A stretch of DNA of 44,791 bases from Clostridia bacterium (GCA_022792395.1 JAAWAX010000026.1:1-44791); one strand, 5' to 3'; numbered from the stretch's first letter, positions 26,848 to 37,390 are shown. The notes: a model not told the origin generated them from the sequence alone. Translations and numbers: made by a program.

Positions 26848-26860
26848 CCAAGTCTTTTTT
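26831..26860 (+). terminator. Terminator after the PF06541-like gene
   Basis: AAAAAGACTTG (26831-26841) pairs exactly with CAAGTCTTTTT (26849-26859). Confidence 0.8.
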
Positions 26861-26895
26861 ATATAATGAAAAAAAACAAGAGAGGAAGAATTTGG

Positions 26896-27819
26896 ATGGT
26901 ACAAGATGTATATATAATAGATGATGATGATTCATCAATTGTAATCTTTAGAGAATTATTTAAAAATGATCCAGAGTATAAATTTACAAGTGTAAAAACG
27001 GAACAAATTGATATAGCCTTAAAAAACATACCATCTTTAATTGTTATCAATGAAGATGCGATTGATCGTAATGTGGTTGATTTATGTAGAAAGATAAGAA
27101 AAGATGTGGACAATACGATAACTCCTGTCATTGTTGTATCTTCCAAAGGGGAGAGAGAACATAGATTGAGCATATTGCAAGAATCCATTGAATATTTTAT
27201 AAAAAAACCAGTAGATGAGCAATATTTATATCATACCGTAAAAAATTTAAGCAGACTTCTTTCAACGAATAGAAGAATGAGTGCCTTAACAGGCTTACCA
27301 GGAAATGTACAAATACATGCAGAATTAAAAAAGAGAATAGCAAAAAGAGAAGCTTTTTGTGTCTTATATTTAGATTTAGATAATTTTAAAGCTTATAACG
27401 ATGTGTATGGATTCTTAAAAGGAGATGAAATCATAGAATTTACAGCAGGGACAATTACTCATTGTATTCATGAAAGTGGACTAGAAGATACTTTTATAGG
27501 GCATATTGGAGGAGATGACTTTGTTGCATTAATACCAGGAAATACTTGTGAAAAACTATGCCAAAATATTTTAGCTTACTTTGATTACGAGGTGAAAAAC
27601 TACTTTACAGAAAGTGATTTAGAAAAAGGATACATTGAGGTAGCCAATCGAAAAGGAATTATTGAGCAATTCCCATTAACTTCTTTATCCATAGGTGTAG
27701 TAGTAGTAGATGAAGGTAGATTTAGCAATATCCTAGAAATTGGAGAAGTGGGAGCACAAGTAAAACATGCTGCTAAATCTGTTATGGGAAGTAGCTATGC
27801 AGTGGATAGAAGAAAATAA
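26896..27819 (+). CDS. Receiver-like plus GGDEF domain protein
   Basis: ATG 26896 is chosen because GAGAGGAAG precedes it; the ATG at 26866 lies at the terminator and has no ribosome site. The 307-residue product has an N-terminal receiver-like domain (about 1-120) with acidic pocket VYIIDDDDSS and conserved Lys (YFIKKPVD). The strand that normally ends with the phospho-acceptor Asp reads LIVIN, so that residue appears to be Asn. The C-terminal GGDEF domain (about 130-300) has LTGLPGN, YLDLDNFKAYND and GGDDF, a form compatible with diguanylate cyclase activity, and lacks an obvious RxxD inhibitory site. It would make c-di-GMP, perhaps under phosphorylation-independent control. Confidence 0.75.
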   Translation: MVQDVYIIDDDDSSIVIFRELFKNDPEYKFTSVKTEQIDIALKNIPSLIVINEDAIDRNVVDLCRKIRKDVDNTITPVIVVSSKGEREHRLSILQESIEYFIKKPVDEQYLYHTVKNLSRLLSTNRRMSALTGLPGNVQIHAELKKRIAKREAFCVLYLDLDNFKAYNDVYGFLKGDEIIEFTAGTITHCIHESGLEDTFIGHIGGDDFVALIPGNTCEKLCQNILAYFDYEVKNYFTESDLEKGYIEVANRKGIIEQFPLTSLSIGVVVVDEGRFSNILEIGEVGAQVKHAAKSVMGSSYAVDRRK

Positions 27820-27836
27820 GGAATAAAAATGCGAGG

Positions 27837-27880
27837 CTTCTAATATAAATATAATAACATATTTGTATTAGGAGTTTTTT
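27837..27880 (+). promoter_or_regulatory. Hairpin overlapping the cwlD-like ribosome site
   Basis: CTTCTAATATAAATAT (27837-27852) pairs with ATATTTGTATTAGGAG (27859-27874) over 16 bp with two G-U pairs, followed by TTTTTT. The AGGAG at the end of the 3' arm is the ribosome site for ATG 27883. The structure can therefore act as a terminator and/or hide the start region. Confidence 0.65.
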
Positions 27881-27882
27881 AT

Positions 27883-28650
27883 ATGATAGTGATTAACAGA
27901 AAAAGAATTCAAATCATATTATCTTGTGTTTTAATAGCCATGTTGGCTTTTTCCTTTCAAATAGCAAATCATAAAAAAGAAACACTGGAAAATAGCAAGG
28001 TAGAGGAACAACAACCCACAACAGTTGCAACAACGGCAACACCCGTATCAGGAAAGACTATTGTAGTGGATGCAGGGCATGGAGTACCAGATGAAGGAGC
28101 ACAAAGTAGTACTGGTACAACAGAGGCAGAAACCAATTTGAAAATTGCATTAAAATTACAAAATTTATTAGAAACGAGTGGAAGTAGCGTTATTTTAACT
28201 CGTTCCGATGAAAATGCCATTTATGATTTAGATAGCAAAACTTTAAGACAAAAGAAAATTTCAGATATTCATAATCGAGTCAAGATAGGAAACGAATCAA
28301 GTGCTGATATATTTGTCAGTATCCATTTAAATAAAATTCCCCAGCAACAATATTGGGGATGGCAATGCTTTTATAAAGATGGAGATGAAAAAAGTACTAA
28401 TTTAGCCAAACAAATTCAAGCTAATTTAAATGATGCCATGCAAAAGGAAAATAAAAGAGTTGCCATGAAGTTAGATACCGTTTATATTATGAAACATGTA
28501 GAGATTCCAATTTCAATTGTAGAGTGCGGTTTTTTATCCAATCCAGAAGAAGAAAAACAATTATTAGAGGATGATTACCAGAATCGATTGGCTTGGGGGA
28601 TTTTTAACGGAATTACAGATTATTTTTATGGTGTAGAAAAGACTGAATGA
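27883..28650 (+). CDS. cwlD: N-acetylmuramoyl-L-alanine amidase, CwlD-like
   Basis: A 255-residue Amidase_3 enzyme with an N-terminal signal anchor (about 9-28) and a Thr/Pro-rich linker. Zinc-site motifs are present: VVDAGHGVPDEG (first His), the Glu of TTEAETNLKIA, FVSIHLNK (second His), and the catalytic Glu in VECGFLSNPEEE. This matches CwlD-type amidases that act with PdaA to make muramic-delta-lactam in spore cortex. The whole catalytic domain is short with no SPOR or SH3 repeats, which fits CwlD. The polysaccharide deacetylase at 37659 could supply a deacetylase step, but that link is inference. Confidence 0.8.
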   Translation: MIVINRKRIQIILSCVLIAMLAFSFQIANHKKETLENSKVEEQQPTTVATTATPVSGKTIVVDAGHGVPDEGAQSSTGTTEAETNLKIALKLQNLLETSGSSVILTRSDENAIYDLDSKTLRQKKISDIHNRVKIGNESSADIFVSIHLNKIPQQQYWGWQCFYKDGDEKSTNLAKQIQANLNDAMQKENKRVAMKLDTVYIMKHVEIPISIVECGFLSNPEEEKQLLEDDYQNRLAWGIFNGITDYFYGVEKTE

Positions 28651-28733
28651 AAGGAAAGTTTTTTCTACAGAATAAATATGTGAAGGTAATTATATTGCAT
28701 AGAGAATTTTAACTCTGTATTTTTATTGTGATG

Positions 28734-28768
28734 AAAATTAGTTCTAAAATGTTTTAGGGCTAATTTTT
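28734..28768 (+). terminator. Terminator after cwlD-like gene
   Basis: AAAATTAG (28734-28741) pairs with CTAATTTT (28760-28767), with an inner CTAAAA/TTTTAG stem. Confidence 0.75.
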
Positions 28769-28795
28769 GATTTTATCAACATAATGTGGTATAAT
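28767..28795 (+). promoter_or_regulatory. Promoter of the small membrane protein gene
   Basis: TTGATT (28767-28772), a 17-base spacer and TATAAT (28790-28795). Confidence 0.65.
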
Positions 28796-28857
28796 AAAAG
28801 TATGTATTAATGGTTGAGGTTAGGCGAGATATCGTCGAAATAAGGAGGTATTTTTTT

Positions 28858-29133
28858 ATGGGAAAAGAGACAATGGAAACTTTGAAAAAAATTAACAAAA
28901 GAAAATTGCGGGATGAAATAGCATGTATTGGATTGGTAATATTGGGTGTAATTATTTTTATATGTGCTAAAAATAGAATCGCACCAGGAATAGAAAACCC
29001 AATATCATTGATGATAACAAGTGTGGTATCTGTAGGATATTTTGCAGGACCAGGCTGTAGTATTTTAGGTATATGTGGATTTTTCGAAGTTCGTAACAAA
29101 AAGTATTCTCGTAAAAGAAGGCATCGCAAATAG
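28858..29133 (+). CDS. Small membrane protein of unknown function (91 aa)
   Basis: ATG 28858 has a strong AAGGAGG ribosome site. The product has a basic N-terminus, two hydrophobic segments (about 22-40 and 49-78, rich in Gly and Ile) and a very basic tail (KKYSRKRRHRK). The family is not recognised. Codon 18 is an in-frame CGG (28909-28911) in TTG CGG GAT. A +1 shift there would end after three codons, so if the protein is real CGG is read as sense here. The next base is G, unlike the eight shift sites, where it is A or T. A 10-bp hairpin covers the stop codon. Confidence 0.6.
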   Translation: MGKETMETLKKINKRKLRDEIACIGLVILGVIIFICAKNRIAPGIENPISLMITSVVSVGYFAGPGCSILGICGFFEVRNKKYSRKRRHRK

Positions 29134-29173
29134 CGGTGTCTTAACCTATTTTATAAAATTTTTTAAAATGCAT

Positions 29174-29235
29174 AAAATTTCCACTCTTTGCGAACAATAT
29201 GTGTAAAACATGTTAAAGCAAGGAGTGGAAATTTT
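29174..29235 (+). promoter_or_regulatory. 18-bp hairpin hiding the glucan synthase ribosome site
   Basis: 29174-29191 pairs with 29218-29235 over 18 bp with a single G-U pair and a 26-base loop. The 3' arm contains AAGGAG, the ribosome site for the TTG start at 29236. The loop holds AACATGTT, a small palindrome. A T-run continues into the start codon, so it may also work as a terminator. Confidence 0.75.
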
Positions 29236-32200
29236 TTGAAAATCAATAAAGTATTAAAAATAAATGGTACCTTACTAGACAAAAATCAATTAGAAAATCA
29301 CTTACAAAAAATAGCTTCTAGCCATAATCTAACTAATCAACCTCAAAAAGAAACCTATCCAGTACCACAAATGTTAGAAAATTTCAAAGTAATAGAGCAA
29401 GTATATAACTTACTAAACGAACATCTAAAACTAGGAATTAGTATCCATCCAGCAGGAGAGTGGTTATTAGATAACTTATATATCATAGAAGAAACTGTTA
29501 AACAAATCGAAAAAGAATTAACTTTAAAAAAATATACTAACTTTGTAGGGCTAGCAAGTGGACCTTATCAAGGATTTGCTAGAATCTATGTACTAGCAAC
29601 CGAAATGGTAGCTTATACAGATAATAAAATAGAAAGAAAAGATTTAGAAGACTATTTAGCAAGTTACCAAACCAAAAAAACATTAAGTATGGAAGAAATA
29701 TGGAATATAGGCATATTTCTTCAAATTGCTATGATTGAAAATATTCGAGAAATTTGTGAAAAAATATATTGTTGTCAAATTCAAAAATATAAAGCAGAAA
29801 GTATGGTAGAAAGGCTAGTAGAAAATAAAGAAAAAGCAGAACAGAACTTTAAAGCAAATGAAGTGAAAAAACTAGAAAGAGACCTATTTAAGGATATGAA
29901 ATATCCCTTTATCGAGTATCTATCTTATGTCTTAAAACGATATGGAAAAAAAGGATATAGTTATTTAAAAGTATTAGAAGAGACCGTAGAAATGATGGGA
30001 ACTACAGTATCAGAAGTAATCCAAAAAGAACATTTTGATATCGCTGTTAGAAAAGTATCGATTGGAAATAGTATCACGAGTATCAAAAAGATTCAAAGAA
30101 TTAATTTTCTAGAAATATTTGAAAAGATTAATGGCGTAGAAGAAATTCTAAAGCAAGACCCAAGTGGAGTCTACGAAAAAATGGATGATAAAACCAAAGA
30201 ATATTATCGAAATAAAATAAAAGAAATGGCTAAAAAAACAAAAATATCAGAAATTTATATTGCTAAAAAAGCATTGGAATTAGCAAATAAAGTAGAGAGA
30301 ACGGTAAAACAATCCCATATTGGCTATTACTTAATCGATAAAGGAATGAATGAATTATATGATGTTTTACAATATAAAACCAGTCGACCAATGAACCCAA
30401 AAGATAAAACAAGAGCCTATCTGCTAGGAATCATAGCATTAACAGTTCTCCTATCCATTCGGAATCAGTAGTTTCATCGAATTGAATTTTTTGAATTTTT
30501 TTCTATTTTTAATTCCAGCTTCAGAAGTAGCCATACAGATAATACAATATATTTTAAGTAAAGCCGTTAAACCAAAGCCAATTCCTAAACTAGATTTTTC
30601 GAATGGAATCGATGAAGAACATAAAACGATGGTAGTGATTCCAACTATTTTAAAATCGAAAGAAAAAGTAGAAGAATTAGTAAGAAAACTAGAAGTATTC
30701 TATTTAGCGAATCAATCGGATAATATCTATTTTACCCTATTAGGAGATTGTTCAGAAAGTAACAAACAAAAAGAGGAAAGTGATTTAGAAGTCATACAAG
30801 AAGGAGAGAAACTAGTAAAAGAGCTAAATGAAAAGTATCAGCAAAAGCAAGAAGGATTATCCATTTTTAATTTTATTTATCGAAAACGAGAATGGAATGA
30901 AAAGGAAGCTTCTTATTTAGGTTGGGAACGTAAAAGAGGGATGCTTACGCAATTCAATCAGTATTTATTAGGAAAAATAAAAAATCCATTTCGCGTAAAT
31001 ACATTAGAAAATCAAATAAAAGAAAAAATGAAATATATTATTACATTAGATGCAGATACGGATTTAATCTTAAATTCTGCTTTTGAATTAGTAGGCGCTA
31101 TGGCTCACATTTTAAATGAACCAATAATCGATAGTGAAAAGAACATAGTAGTAGATGGATATGGAATTTTACAACCACGAATTGGTGTGAATTTGGACAT
31201 TAGTTATAAAACATTATTTACGAAAATATTTGCAGGAGCAGGTGGAATCGATTGTTATACAAATGCTATATCAGATACCTATCAAGATAACTTTCAAGAG
31301 GGGATTTTCACAGGAAAAGGAATTTATGATTTATCCACATATGAAACGGTATTAGAGAATCAAATTCCAGAAAATACAGTATTAAGTCATGATTTATTAG
31401 AAGGATGTTATTTAAGATGTGGTTTAGCATCTGACATTTTATTAATGGATGGTTATCCAACCAAGTATAATAGTTTTATGAACCGACTTTCTAGGTGGAT
31501 TCGAGGGGATTGGCAAATAACAAAGTGGATGGGAGTAAAAAGTCCATTGAATCTACTTTCTAAATACAAGATATTTGACAATTTAAGAAGAAGTTTAATG
31601 GAAGTAGCGATTATTTTAGCCATTGTATATTGTAATATCATAGGAATTGTGGAAGCGAAGCCAATTTACGGAGTAGTTGCAATATTACTTCGGAATATCC
31701 GTTTTTCCCTATATATTGGAATTATTAAATGCATGTATTTTTCGAAAAGAAGGAGAAGAAAAGCAAAAAACCTTTGCACCTAAAATTTCAGGCATAAAAG
31801 GAATTCTATTAAGAGGGATTATTACCATTCGGATGTGTACCTTATAAAGCATATATTTCAGCAAAATCGATTATCAAAACATTATATCGAGTTATGATTA
31901 GCAAAAAACATCTGTTAGAGTGGACTACTTCAGAAGAGGCAGAAAAACAAGCCAAATCTAATTTAGCTTCTTATTACAATCAAATGGCACTAAATGTACT
32001 AGTGGGAATTATTAGTATAGGACTTGGCTTGTTAAAACTAAATCTATTTGCTGTTGTATTAGGTGTATGGTGGATGTTAATACCAATTGTTATGTGGTAT
32101 AGCAGTCGAGAAATTGAAAAAGTAACAGCAGTAGAACAATTAAATAAAGAAGAAAAAGAATATGTTTTAGAAATAGGAAAAAGAACATGGAATTTCTTTG

Positions 32201-35200
32201 AAAGCTATTTAACAGAAGAAAATAATTATTTAATTCCAGACAATTATCAAGAAGATAGAAAAGAAAAAATTGTGCCAAGAACATCATCTACGAATATAGG
32301 ATTATCTTTACTGGCTGTTATCTCTGCCTTTGATTTACAATATATTGATTTAGAAAAAGCAATGGATTTATTAAGTAAAATTATTAATACAATTGATAGT
32401 TTAGTCAAATGGAATGGACATTTGTACAATTGGTATAACATTAAGACAAAAGAACCATTAAACCCAAGATATGTATCAACAGTTGATAGTGGTAATTTAG
32501 TAGGATATTTATATGTAACAAAAGCCTTTTTAGAAGAACTTTCCCCACTGGTTCCGGGTTTAATTGGGGAAATGGGAGAGATTCCAGAACTAATAGCAAC
32601 TATTCAGAGAATGATTGATAACACCGATTTTAGTGTTCTTTATCATCCAGAACAACAAATTTTTTCGATTGGATTTAATATAGAAGAAAATAAAATGACA
32701 GATTCCTATTATGATTTATTAGCTTCAGAGGCAAGACAAGCAAGTTTAGTAGCAATTGCTAAAAAAGATGTTCCAAGTAGACATTGGAATTATTTAAGCA
32801 GAACATTGACAACATTAGGAAAATATAAAGGATTGATTTCGTGGTCAGGAACAGCATTCGAGTATTTAATGCCAAACATCAATATTCCTAATTATGAAGG
32901 TAGTCTATTAGAGGAATCTTGTAAGTTTTTAATTAAAACACAAATGGAATATAGTAAAAATCTAAAGATTCCTTGGGGGATTTCAGAAGCGGCTTTTAAT
33001 GTAAAAGATTTGCAGTCTAATTATCAGTATAAGGCTTTTGGCGTTCCTTGGCTAGGTTTAAAAAGAGGACTAGCAGATGAGATGGTCGTGTCTAGTTATG
33101 GTGGAATGTTAGCCATTAATGAAGTACCAAAAGAAGAAATTGAAAATTTAAAATGGCTAGAAAAAGAAGGCATGTATGATAAATTTGGTTTTTACGAAGC
33201 CATTGATTATACACCAGAAAGAGTAGAAAAAGGAAAGAATTCAGCCGTTGTAAAAACGTATATGGCACATCATCAAGGTTTAATTTTGCTTAGCATCAAT
33301 AACTTATTTCATGATAATATTTTACAAAAAAGATTTATGAAAAATCCACCAATAGAAGCAGTTAGTATATTACTACAAGAAACCATGCCAGAAAAAGCAA
33401 TTATCACCAAAGAGAAGAAAGAAAAGGTCGAAAAACTAAAATACAAAGATTACGAAAATTATGTACAAACAACGTATAAGAAAATAGATGAAAGATTAAT
33501 CACTGGTAACTTTATTTCTAATGAAAACTATGTGATTGCTATGAACCAAAAAGGACAAGGCGTTAGTAAATATAAAGATATTTATATTAACCGATTCAAA
33601 ACAACAGATGACTATCCACAAGGAATTTTTTTCGCCATTAAAAATATCAAAACCAAAAGTATATGGAGTTCCAACTATTCAGATAATGAGAACAAAGAAA
33701 ATCAGTATCAAATCAGTTTCATGCCAGACAAAAATGAACAAGAAATAATAAATGGAAACATCAAAACAAAAATCAAAACAACCATTAGTTCCAATCATCA
33801 TGATTTTGAGGAAGGAGAAAAAAATGATTCTCATTCACCAGTAGAATTAAGAAGGATAATTTTAGAAAATCAAGGAAATGAAGAAGAAATATTAGAAGTA
33901 ACTTGTTATTTTGAACCAGTACTATCTAAAAAGGAACAAGATTATGCTCATCCAGCTTTTAACAATTTATTTTTGATTGCAAAATGGGAAGAAAACACAA
34001 ATAGTATTATCATTGAAAGAAAAAATAGAGAAGCAAATGTCCCTAAATTTTATTTAGGAGCTAATCTATCCACAAATAGTGAAACAATTGGGGATATTGA
34101 ATATGAAATTGATGAAGAAAAATTTATTGGTAGAGGAAATTTAGGAATTCCCAATATGATAAAAAATTCAATCCCTTTTTCTAAAAAAATAGGTTTGGTA
34201 ACAGAAACGATAGTCGCTTTAAAAAGAACGATTAAGGTAAAACCACAAGAAAAAGCCGTAATTGACTTTATCTTGTCGGTAAATGAAAACGAAAAAACAG
34301 TAATAGAAAATATTAAGGAATACCAGTCAATTGAAAAAGTAAGCAAAGAATTTGAATTAGCCAAAGCAAGAGTAGAAGCAGAAAGTAGATATTTGAGTAG
34401 AAAAGGTAGTGACATGGCTATCTATCAAAAAATGTTGTCTTATCTTGTTTTTGATAACCCAATTAAATCACAACTTTTAGCCAATAAAAGTAAGCAAAAT
34501 AATTATTGCCAAAGTGAGTTGTGGAAATATGGTATTTCAGGGGACTTACCAATCATTTTACTCAAAGTAAGAAATGTAAATGATGGTTATATTGTGAAAG
34601 AAGTTTTAAAAGCACACGAATTTTTTACGATGAAAAATGTAGCAACAGAATTGGTCATATTAGATGAAGAGAAACACAGCTATGAAAATTATGTGAAAGA
34701 AGAAATTGAAGGTAATATTTTAAATCATCATAAAGGATATTTAAAAAATCAGAGAGGTGGTATTTTTACCTTAAGCAAAGGAGAAATTGATAAAAAAGAC
34801 ATTGCATTATTAGAATTTTTGGCAGCCATTGTGATTGATAGTGATAAAGGTGGCTTGAAAAATAATATCAAAGAATTAGAAGAAAATTATTTAGAAAAGC
34901 AAGAATTAATCGGAGAAGAAATACAAAAACCAGTATTTATGGAGGAAGATAAAGAGGATATTGACTTATTAGCTAATAACGAAAATTTAAAATATTACAA
35001 TGAATATGGTGGATTTTCAGAAGATGGAAAAGAATATCGAATAAGAGTCAATAAAGAAAACCGATTGCCTACTGTATGGAGTCATATTATGGCAAATGAA
35101 AAATTTGGAACTGTGGTGACAGAAAATATGGGTGGCTATAGTTGGTACAAAAATTGTAGGTTAAATCGAGTATCTAGTTGGGCCAATAAACCAAGTTATG

Positions 35201-37386
35201 ATATTCCATCGGAAGTGATTTATTTAAAAGAGGAAGAAAGTCAGAAAAGTTGGTCATTAGGTTTAAATCCTAAACCAGATGATAGAAATTATAATATTAT
35301 ATATGGATTTGGTTATTGTAAATATATTCACAATAGTAATGGAATAGAGCAAGAGTTAGAAGTGTTTATTCCAAAAGAAGATAGTTGTAAAGTTGGAATT
35401 CTAAATTTAACGAATAAAACACCAAATCGAAAAAAATTAAAATTATATTATTATATGAAACCAGTCATTGGAGAAGATGAAATTAAGTCAAATGGTCATA
35501 TTGATTTAAAATTTGATGCAAATAGTAATCTATTACAAGCTAAAAATTTATACCGTGAAGAAATGGAAAAGACAAGAATTTATATTTCTTCTAGTGAAAA
35601 AATAAAATCTTATACAGGAGATAAAAATTTCTTTTTAGGAGAAGGAGGAATCAGTAATCCTTCTGGATTGAAAAAGGTTTCATTAAATAATCAAAATTCA
35701 TTAGGTAGAAAAGCTTGTATCGTTTATGAAATCGAAATTGAGTTAGAAAGTTTTGAAAACAAGGAAATTTCCATTATTCTAGGAGCAGAAGAAGAGGAAA
35801 TGGATTGTAAAAATATAGCTTATAAATATCAAAAAATAGCGAATTGTAAACAAGAATTAAATATTGTCAAAAATGAATGGAAAGAATTTTTAGGAAGACT
35901 ACAAGTATATACACCTTTAGAATCTGTTAATATTTTATTAAATGGATGGGTGGCTTATCAAATTATCAATAGTCGATTAGTTGCTAAAACAGGATACTAT
36001 CAATCTGGTGGTGCATTCGGCTTTAGAGACCAACTACAAGATACCATAGGACTTAAATATTTAGAACCAAAAATATTAAAAGAGCAAATTATTAAACACA
36101 GTAAACATCAATTTATAGAAGGCGATGTAGAACATTGGTGGCATGAAGAAAACCAAAGAGGAATTCGAACGAGATTTTCAGATGACTTATTATGGTTAGC
36201 TTATTTAGTAATAGAATATATTAGTTTTACAGGTGACAAAGAAATTTTAGAGATTCAGACACCTTATTTAGAAGGGGAAATATTGGAAGGAAATCAAGAT
36301 GAACGATATGAAAAATATTTGCCAAGTAAGCAACAAGGAAGCATTTATGAACATTGTATCAAAGCGATTGAAAAGAGCTTAAACTTTGGAGAAAATGGAT
36401 TGCCTAAAATTGGTTCAGGTGATTGGAATGATGGTTTTAGTACAGTTGGTAATAAAGGGAAAGGCGAAAGTGTATGGTTAGGATTTTTCTTAAGTTTAAT
36501 TCTAGAACATTTTATACCAATTTGCCAAGAAAAAGGAGAGGAATCGTTAGCAAAAAGATACGAAGAAATAAGGAATCAGTTAAAAAGAGCGTTGAACACT
36601 AATGGATGGGATGGAAGATGGTATAAAAGAGCTTTTATGGATGATGGAAATGTGTTAGGTAGTATGGAGAACGAAGAGTGTAGAATTGATAGTATTGCAC
36701 AAAGTTGGAGTGTTATTTCAAAGGCGGGAGATAATGATAAAAAATATATTTCGATGGAAAGTTTAGAAAATCACTTAATAGACAGAGAAAATGGTATTAT
36801 CAAATTATTAGACCCACCGTTTGAAAAAAGCAAGCTAGAACCTGGTTATATTAAAGCTTATTTACCAGGAGTTAGAGAAAATGGAGGTCAATATACTCAT
36901 AGTTCGGTATGGGTAATTATAGCAGAAGCGATGCTTGGTTTTGGTGATAAAGCACTAGAATTGTATCGAATGATTAATCCAATTGAGCATGCTAGAACCA
37001 AAGAGGCTAGTAAAAAATATAAAGTGGAACCTTATGTTATTCCAGCTGATATCTATGGAATCGGAAATTTGGCAGGAAGAGGTGGTTGGACTTGGTATAC
37101 TGGATCTGCTAGTTGGTATTATAAAGCTGGAATTGAGAATTTATTAGGATTGAAAGTAGAAGAAGGCTATTTAGAAGTAAAACCTTGTATTCCAAAGGAT
37201 TGGAAAGAATATCAAATAAAATATCGATATCAAGAAAGTATGTATCATATTACGATTAGAAATCCAAAAGGAAAGAATATGTTTGAAGATGGTATGAGTA
37301 AGGTGATTTTAAATGGTAATGAGGTCGAAAATAGAATTAAATTAGATGGTAGTAGGAATCAGTATCAGCTAGAAGTAGAATTGTAA
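29236..37386 (+). CDS. Cyclic beta-1,2-glucan synthase-like protein (read with +1 shifts at 30460, 31691, 31830)
   Basis: A giant GT84/GH94 enzyme. TTG 29236 follows AAGGAGTGG. Three single-C insertions split the frame; skipping each gives one 2715-residue protein, close to known cyclic glucan synthases (about 2800). In order: N-terminal region (about 1-400); membrane segments around 395-430 and 790-940; GT84 domain with TMVVIPTIL and metal site TLDADTDLIL near residue 605 and the RWIRGDWQ motif; glycoamylase-like domain with YYDLLASEARQAS (about 1157) and PWLGLKRGLADEMV; GT36-associated beta domains (GGYSWYKNCRLNRVSSWANK); and a GH94 phosphorylase domain with FGFRDQLQDT and GSGDWNDGF (about 2395). 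Such enzymes polymerise glucose from UDP-glucose on themselves, then cyclise and release it. The product in this organism is inferred. Expression may be limited by the hairpin over its start. Confidence 0.88.
30460..30462 (+). other. +1 frameshift site 6 (ATT CGG AAT)
   Basis: The codons are CTA TCC ATT CGG AAT CAG TAG. Skipping C30460 gives TCC ATT GGA ATC AGT AGT TTC ATC GAA and leads without a break into the GT84 part (Gly409). Confidence 0.88.
31691..31693 (+). other. +1 frameshift site 7 (CTT CGG AAT)
   Basis: The codons are ATA TTA CTT CGG AAT ATC. Skipping C31691 gives ATA TTA CTT GGA ATA TCC GTT TTT CCC and a membrane-like V-A-I-L-L-G-I-S-V-F-P sequence (Gly819). Without the shift translation ends at 31783. 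Confidence 0.88.
31830..31832 (+). other. +1 frameshift site 8 (ATT CGG ATG)
   Basis: The codons are ATT ACC ATT CGG ATG TGT. Skipping C31830 gives ACC ATT GGA TGT GTA CCT TAT AAA GCA, then A-Y-I-S-A-K-S-I-I-K-T-L-Y-R (Gly865), joining the last long frame. It lies 139 bases after site 7. Confidence 0.88.
32543..32573 (+). repeat. Copy of the CCCCACTGGTTCC repeat inside coding sequence
   Basis: CCCCACTGGTTCC, then GGTTTAATTGGGGAAA, closely matches the left arm and centre of the hairpin at 10311-10341. Here it is in frame and encodes LSPLVPGLIGEMG between conserved blocks of the glucan synthase. Confidence 0.7.
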
Positions 37387-37390
37387 TTGA

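Noticed and set aside
857..31832. Treating the five interrupted genes as pseudogenes
   Set aside because: All have exactly the same single-base change in the same codon context, no other stops or deletions, and full family length after correction. Two (smc, ispE) are normally essential and lie in intact neighbourhoods.
857..31832. Random sequencing or assembly error as the sole cause
   Set aside because: Random errors would vary in base, phase and context and would also hit other genes and homopolymers. A systematic, context-specific artefact cannot be excluded from sequence alone and is kept as the main alternative.
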